A stretch of 64,000 nt of DNA from Ponticoccus alexandrii (GTDB lineage: Bacteria > Pseudomonadota > Alphaproteobacteria > Rhodobacterales > Rhodobacteraceae). The translations under genes and the position numbers were made by a program. Positions 61,999-64,000 of this stretch are shown here, one piece after another (the first letter of the stretch is position 1; every line of letters starts with the position of its first letter). Location of the stretch: positions 310,001 to 374,000 of the forward strand of contig NZ_CP047170.1 in NCBI RefSeq assembly GCF_016806125.1. The letters are read 5' to 3'. The notes beneath the pieces were generated by a model. That model did not search any database, had not been told where the DNA came from, and was given only the letters and a program-made list of their open reading frames with translations.

Positions 61999-62810
61999 AT
62001 TCCCTGAAATCCCGCCTGCTGTCTGGCGATTTCGTCACCGCCGCATGGGCCGAGCTGGGCCACCCGGATATCGCCGAAATCCTCGTTCGCCATGGCTGGC
62101 CCACCGTCCTGATCGACGGCGAGCACGGCATCGGCGACCTCGAGACATGGGTCGCCGTGGCCCGTGCGGCCGAGGCGGCCGGCGGCGAGGTCATCCTGCG
62201 TGTGCCCGATGGTACTGACACGACGCTGAAGAAGGCGATGGACCGCGGCTTCCGCTCGATCATCGTGCCGATGGTAAACACTGTCGCGCAGGCTACGCAG
62301 ATCGCCGCGTCGTGCCGCTACCCGCTGCGCGGCACCGGCGGCATCGGGCGCGGCTATGCGGCGCCGATCGTGCGCGGCTCGGACTATGCCACCCGCCCTG
62401 ATTATGCCGTGCAGTCCGCCAACGAGGACGTGCTGCTTTTCGTCCAGTGCGAGACCCCGGAAAGCGTTGCCACGCTGGCCGAGATCGCGGGCGTCGAGGG
62501 CATCGACGGCATCTTCCTTGGCCCGAACGACCTCGCGGCCACTTTGGGTCACATTGAGGACATGGGCCACGAGACGCCGCAGGCCGCCTATGCCGAGGTC
62601 GAGGCCAAGGTCAAAGGCGCGGGCAAGCTGCTGGCCACCGTGCCCGGCGGCGGGCGCGACTGGGCGATCCTGCGCGAGAAGGGCTATGACCTTGTCGCGG
62701 GGGTGAACGACGTCTCCTTCCTGATCGAGGCCGCCCGCGCCGCTGCCCGGGACCGCGATGCGCTTCTAGGCAGGCAGGCGGCACCGGACGAAGCCGTCGC
62801 GCGCTACTGA
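61995..62810 (+). CDS. HpcH/HpaI-family aldolase
   Basis: 271 aa class II-type aldolase/citrate-lyase-family barrel. Metal-site segment LIDGEHGIGD near the N-terminus, then FVQCETPESVATL and GIFLGPNDLAATLG typical of HpaI. These enzymes split 4-hydroxy-2-oxo acids to pyruvate plus an aldehyde. Overlap with the FAD dehydrogenase suggests successive steps on the same substrate. Confidence 0.86.
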   Translation: MNSLKSRLLSGDFVTAAWAELGHPDIAEILVRHGWPTVLIDGEHGIGDLETWVAVARAAEAAGGEVILRVPDGTDTTLKKAMDRGFRSIIVPMVNTVAQATQIAASCRYPLRGTGGIGRGYAAPIVRGSDYATRPDYAVQSANEDVLLFVQCETPESVATLAEIAGVEGIDGIFLGPNDLAATLGHIEDMGHETPQAAYAEVEAKVKGAGKLLATVPGGGRDWAILREKGYDLVAGVNDVSFLIEAARAAARDRDALLGRQAAPDEAVARY

Positions 62811-62855
62811 CCCCCGCCTGCCCCCGGCGGAGTTGCTTCTCCGGGGGTGAGCCGC

Positions 62856-63584
62856 ATGATAGAACCGCCCGACCGCCGCAAAGGGAATGCCCGACAGATG
62901 CCCGCAAAATCCGGGATGCAGATCGAACAGCCCAAGACCCTGACGGAGATCGTCGTGGAGCGTCTGCGCGAAGCGATCATCGACGGGCAGTATGCCTTTG
63001 GCGAGAATATCTCGGAGGACAAGTTGGCCACGGCCTTCGGTGTCAGCCGCTCTCCGGTGCGCGACGCGCTGAACGCCCTGCAGTTCACCGGGCTGGTGAC
63101 GATCAGGCCCAAGCGCGGCAGCTTCGTGTTCAAACCGACCGGCGAGGAGGTCGCCGAGATATGCGACTACCGCCTTATGCTGGAACGCGAGGCGCTGCGG
63201 CTGGCGATGGCCGCCGACCGCGACGGGTTTCTTGCGGCGCTGGACGACAAGCTGGACCAGATGCGCGAGCGGATGCGGGCGGGCGACGAGATCGGCTATG
63301 TCCGGATCGATACGGAATTCCACAACCTGTTCTTCGACCATTGCGGCAACCGGCTGGTGCAGAACGCCTTCGATCTTGTGGAGGCGCGCATCGCCACGAT
63401 CCGCACGGCTCTGAATGCCCGCTTCAAGCAGCGCCGCGAGGACAGTTTCGACCAGCACGTCGCCATCGTGGATGGGTTGAAACGCGACGATTGGGCCACC
63501 GTTTATGAGGTGCTGGGCAAGCACATCACCTCGATCCGAACCGATGCCATCGACGAACTGGCCCGCAACCCGGTCGAAAGCTGA
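62856..63584 (+). CDS. GntR-family regulator, FCD type
   Basis: 242 aa from the ATG at 62856. Winged helix in about residues 28-90 (GENISEDKLATAFGVSRSPVRDALNALQ), then an FCD domain with metal-binding residues (DTEFHNLFFDHCGN). The start is not certain: GTG at 62847, ATG at 62898. It is the last gene of the fourth catabolic operon and should control it. Confidence 0.82.
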   Translation: MIEPPDRRKGNARQMPAKSGMQIEQPKTLTEIVVERLREAIIDGQYAFGENISEDKLATAFGVSRSPVRDALNALQFTGLVTIRPKRGSFVFKPTGEEVAEICDYRLMLEREALRLAMAADRDGFLAALDDKLDQMRERMRAGDEIGYVRIDTEFHNLFFDHCGNRLVQNAFDLVEARIATIRTALNARFKQRREDSFDQHVAIVDGLKRDDWATVYEVLGKHITSIRTDAIDELARNPVES

Positions 63585-63874
63585 CCCCCGCCGGTCAGGC
63601 GGCCTTCCCCTTCTGCCGTGGATCGGGCCAATGGCCAACGCCGCCCCGGGAGGGCGCCCTGGCCGGATCTCGGGCGGGCCAACAGGGGCGTGAAAGCCGT
63701 GGGGAGCGGGTTTGCGGCGGGCCGAAGCGCCGGGTTTCCGGGTAGGATCGGGCTTTTGGCAGAAACCGGCCACTGATCCTTTTCGGACGATCCCGGCACC
63801 TCTCACCATGCCTCGGTCTGTATGGGTCAGTGGATCGTGGACGCCTTCCTCGCTCAGTTCGAGGCAGGGTGGCA

Positions 63875-64000
63875 ATGACGAGTCGCAGCACCTTCAGCGA
63901 TGACGTCAAGCGGAACACCGAATGGGACTACCCGGCTAAGCAGGTCGAAATCACCAGCCCCACCGCAACCGGGGCAAAGATCGGTATGGTGATCAAGGCG
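63875..64000 (+). mobile_element. Partial transposase-like reading frame at window edge (possible IS3 OrfA)
   Basis: The frame from the ATG at 63875 runs open to the window end and begins MTSRSTFSDDVKR, like the start of IS3-type OrfA proteins (basic start, FS-x-x-x-KR). The next part (TEWDYPAKQVEI) only loosely resembles the expected helix-turn-helix, so it may be a decayed or unusual copy. Truncated by the window edge. Confidence 0.4.

Noticed and set aside
63712-63903. 63-codon plus-strand frame near the right end
   Set aside because: No ribosome site and no domain; the neighbouring frame from 63875 looks more like a transposase start.
1-64000. CRISPR arrays, tRNA or rRNA genes
   Set aside because: No regularly spaced repeat array, cloverleaf-like sequence or rRNA segment was noticed by eye.

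Overview
The window is high-GC DNA whose gene content points to an alphaproteobacterium of the Rhodobacterales (roseobacter-type). The signs are a repABC replication operon, a DnaA-like plasmid replicon with its own parAB pair, many TRAP and TTT transporters with FCD-type GntR regulators, and tightly packed catabolic operons with ATGA or GTGA overlaps. Two partition/replication modules lie side by side (about 14.4-22.3 kb), so the molecule is probably an extrachromosomal element (large plasmid or chromid), possibly a fusion of two plasmids. A truncated transposase-like reading frame touches the right edge.

Layout. 0.1-2.5 kb: two COG0523/CobW GTPases behind a Zur-like palindrome (metal supply). 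2.8-10.0 kb: HMG-CoA lyase divergent from a CoA-acylating aldehyde dehydrogenase, an iron alcohol dehydrogenase, a GntR regulator and a DctPQM TRAP transporter; repeated TGATG-type sites lie in the divergent promoter. 10.3-14.0 kb: a flavin monooxygenase with an NTF2-like head, and an AcoR-like regulator lacking the sigma-54 GAFTGA loop. 14.4-18.3 kb: repABC with parS-like sites and a counter-transcribed RNA. 18.8-22.3 kb: parB-parA on the minus strand, an iteron-like origin region and a DnaA-domain-I replicase. 22.4-23.2 kb: an unknown protein built from two tandem copies of one domain.

23.4-33.8 kb is a periplasmic quinoprotein region. It holds a soluble PQQ sugar dehydrogenase, a cytochrome c, a sensor kinase, a CXXCW rhodanese-like protein, a PedF-like cytochrome c, a SoxYZ-like carrier, a metallohydrolase, a calcium-type ExaA ethanol dehydrogenase, a pentapeptide protein, an unknown exported protein and a NarL-type response regulator. 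Kinase and regulator bracket the cluster. No PQQ biosynthesis gene is present. 33.9-34.9 kb: an Rrf2 regulator divergent from an AhpD-like protein.

From 35 kb on there are four uptake-plus-catabolism units. (a) 35.2-39.2 kb: GntR, TRAP and an RpiB-type isomerase. (b) 39.5-47.3 kb: IclR, acyl-CoA synthetase, citryl-CoA-lyase-like protein, two SDR dehydrogenases and a tripartite tricarboxylate transporter. (c) 47.5-55.9 kb: a CocE/NonD hydrolase, a five-gene peptide-type ABC transporter and a divergent LysR. (d) 56.1-63.6 kb: a PEP-mutase/isocitrate-lyase-family protein, SDR, TRAP, FAD-linked 2-hydroxyacid dehydrogenase, HpcH/HpaI aldolase and GntR. In each, a transporter gene set sits with enzymes that would oxidise, activate or cleave the imported acid. 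Three of the solute-binding-protein genes are followed by strong hairpins before the next gene, which should raise binding-protein output.
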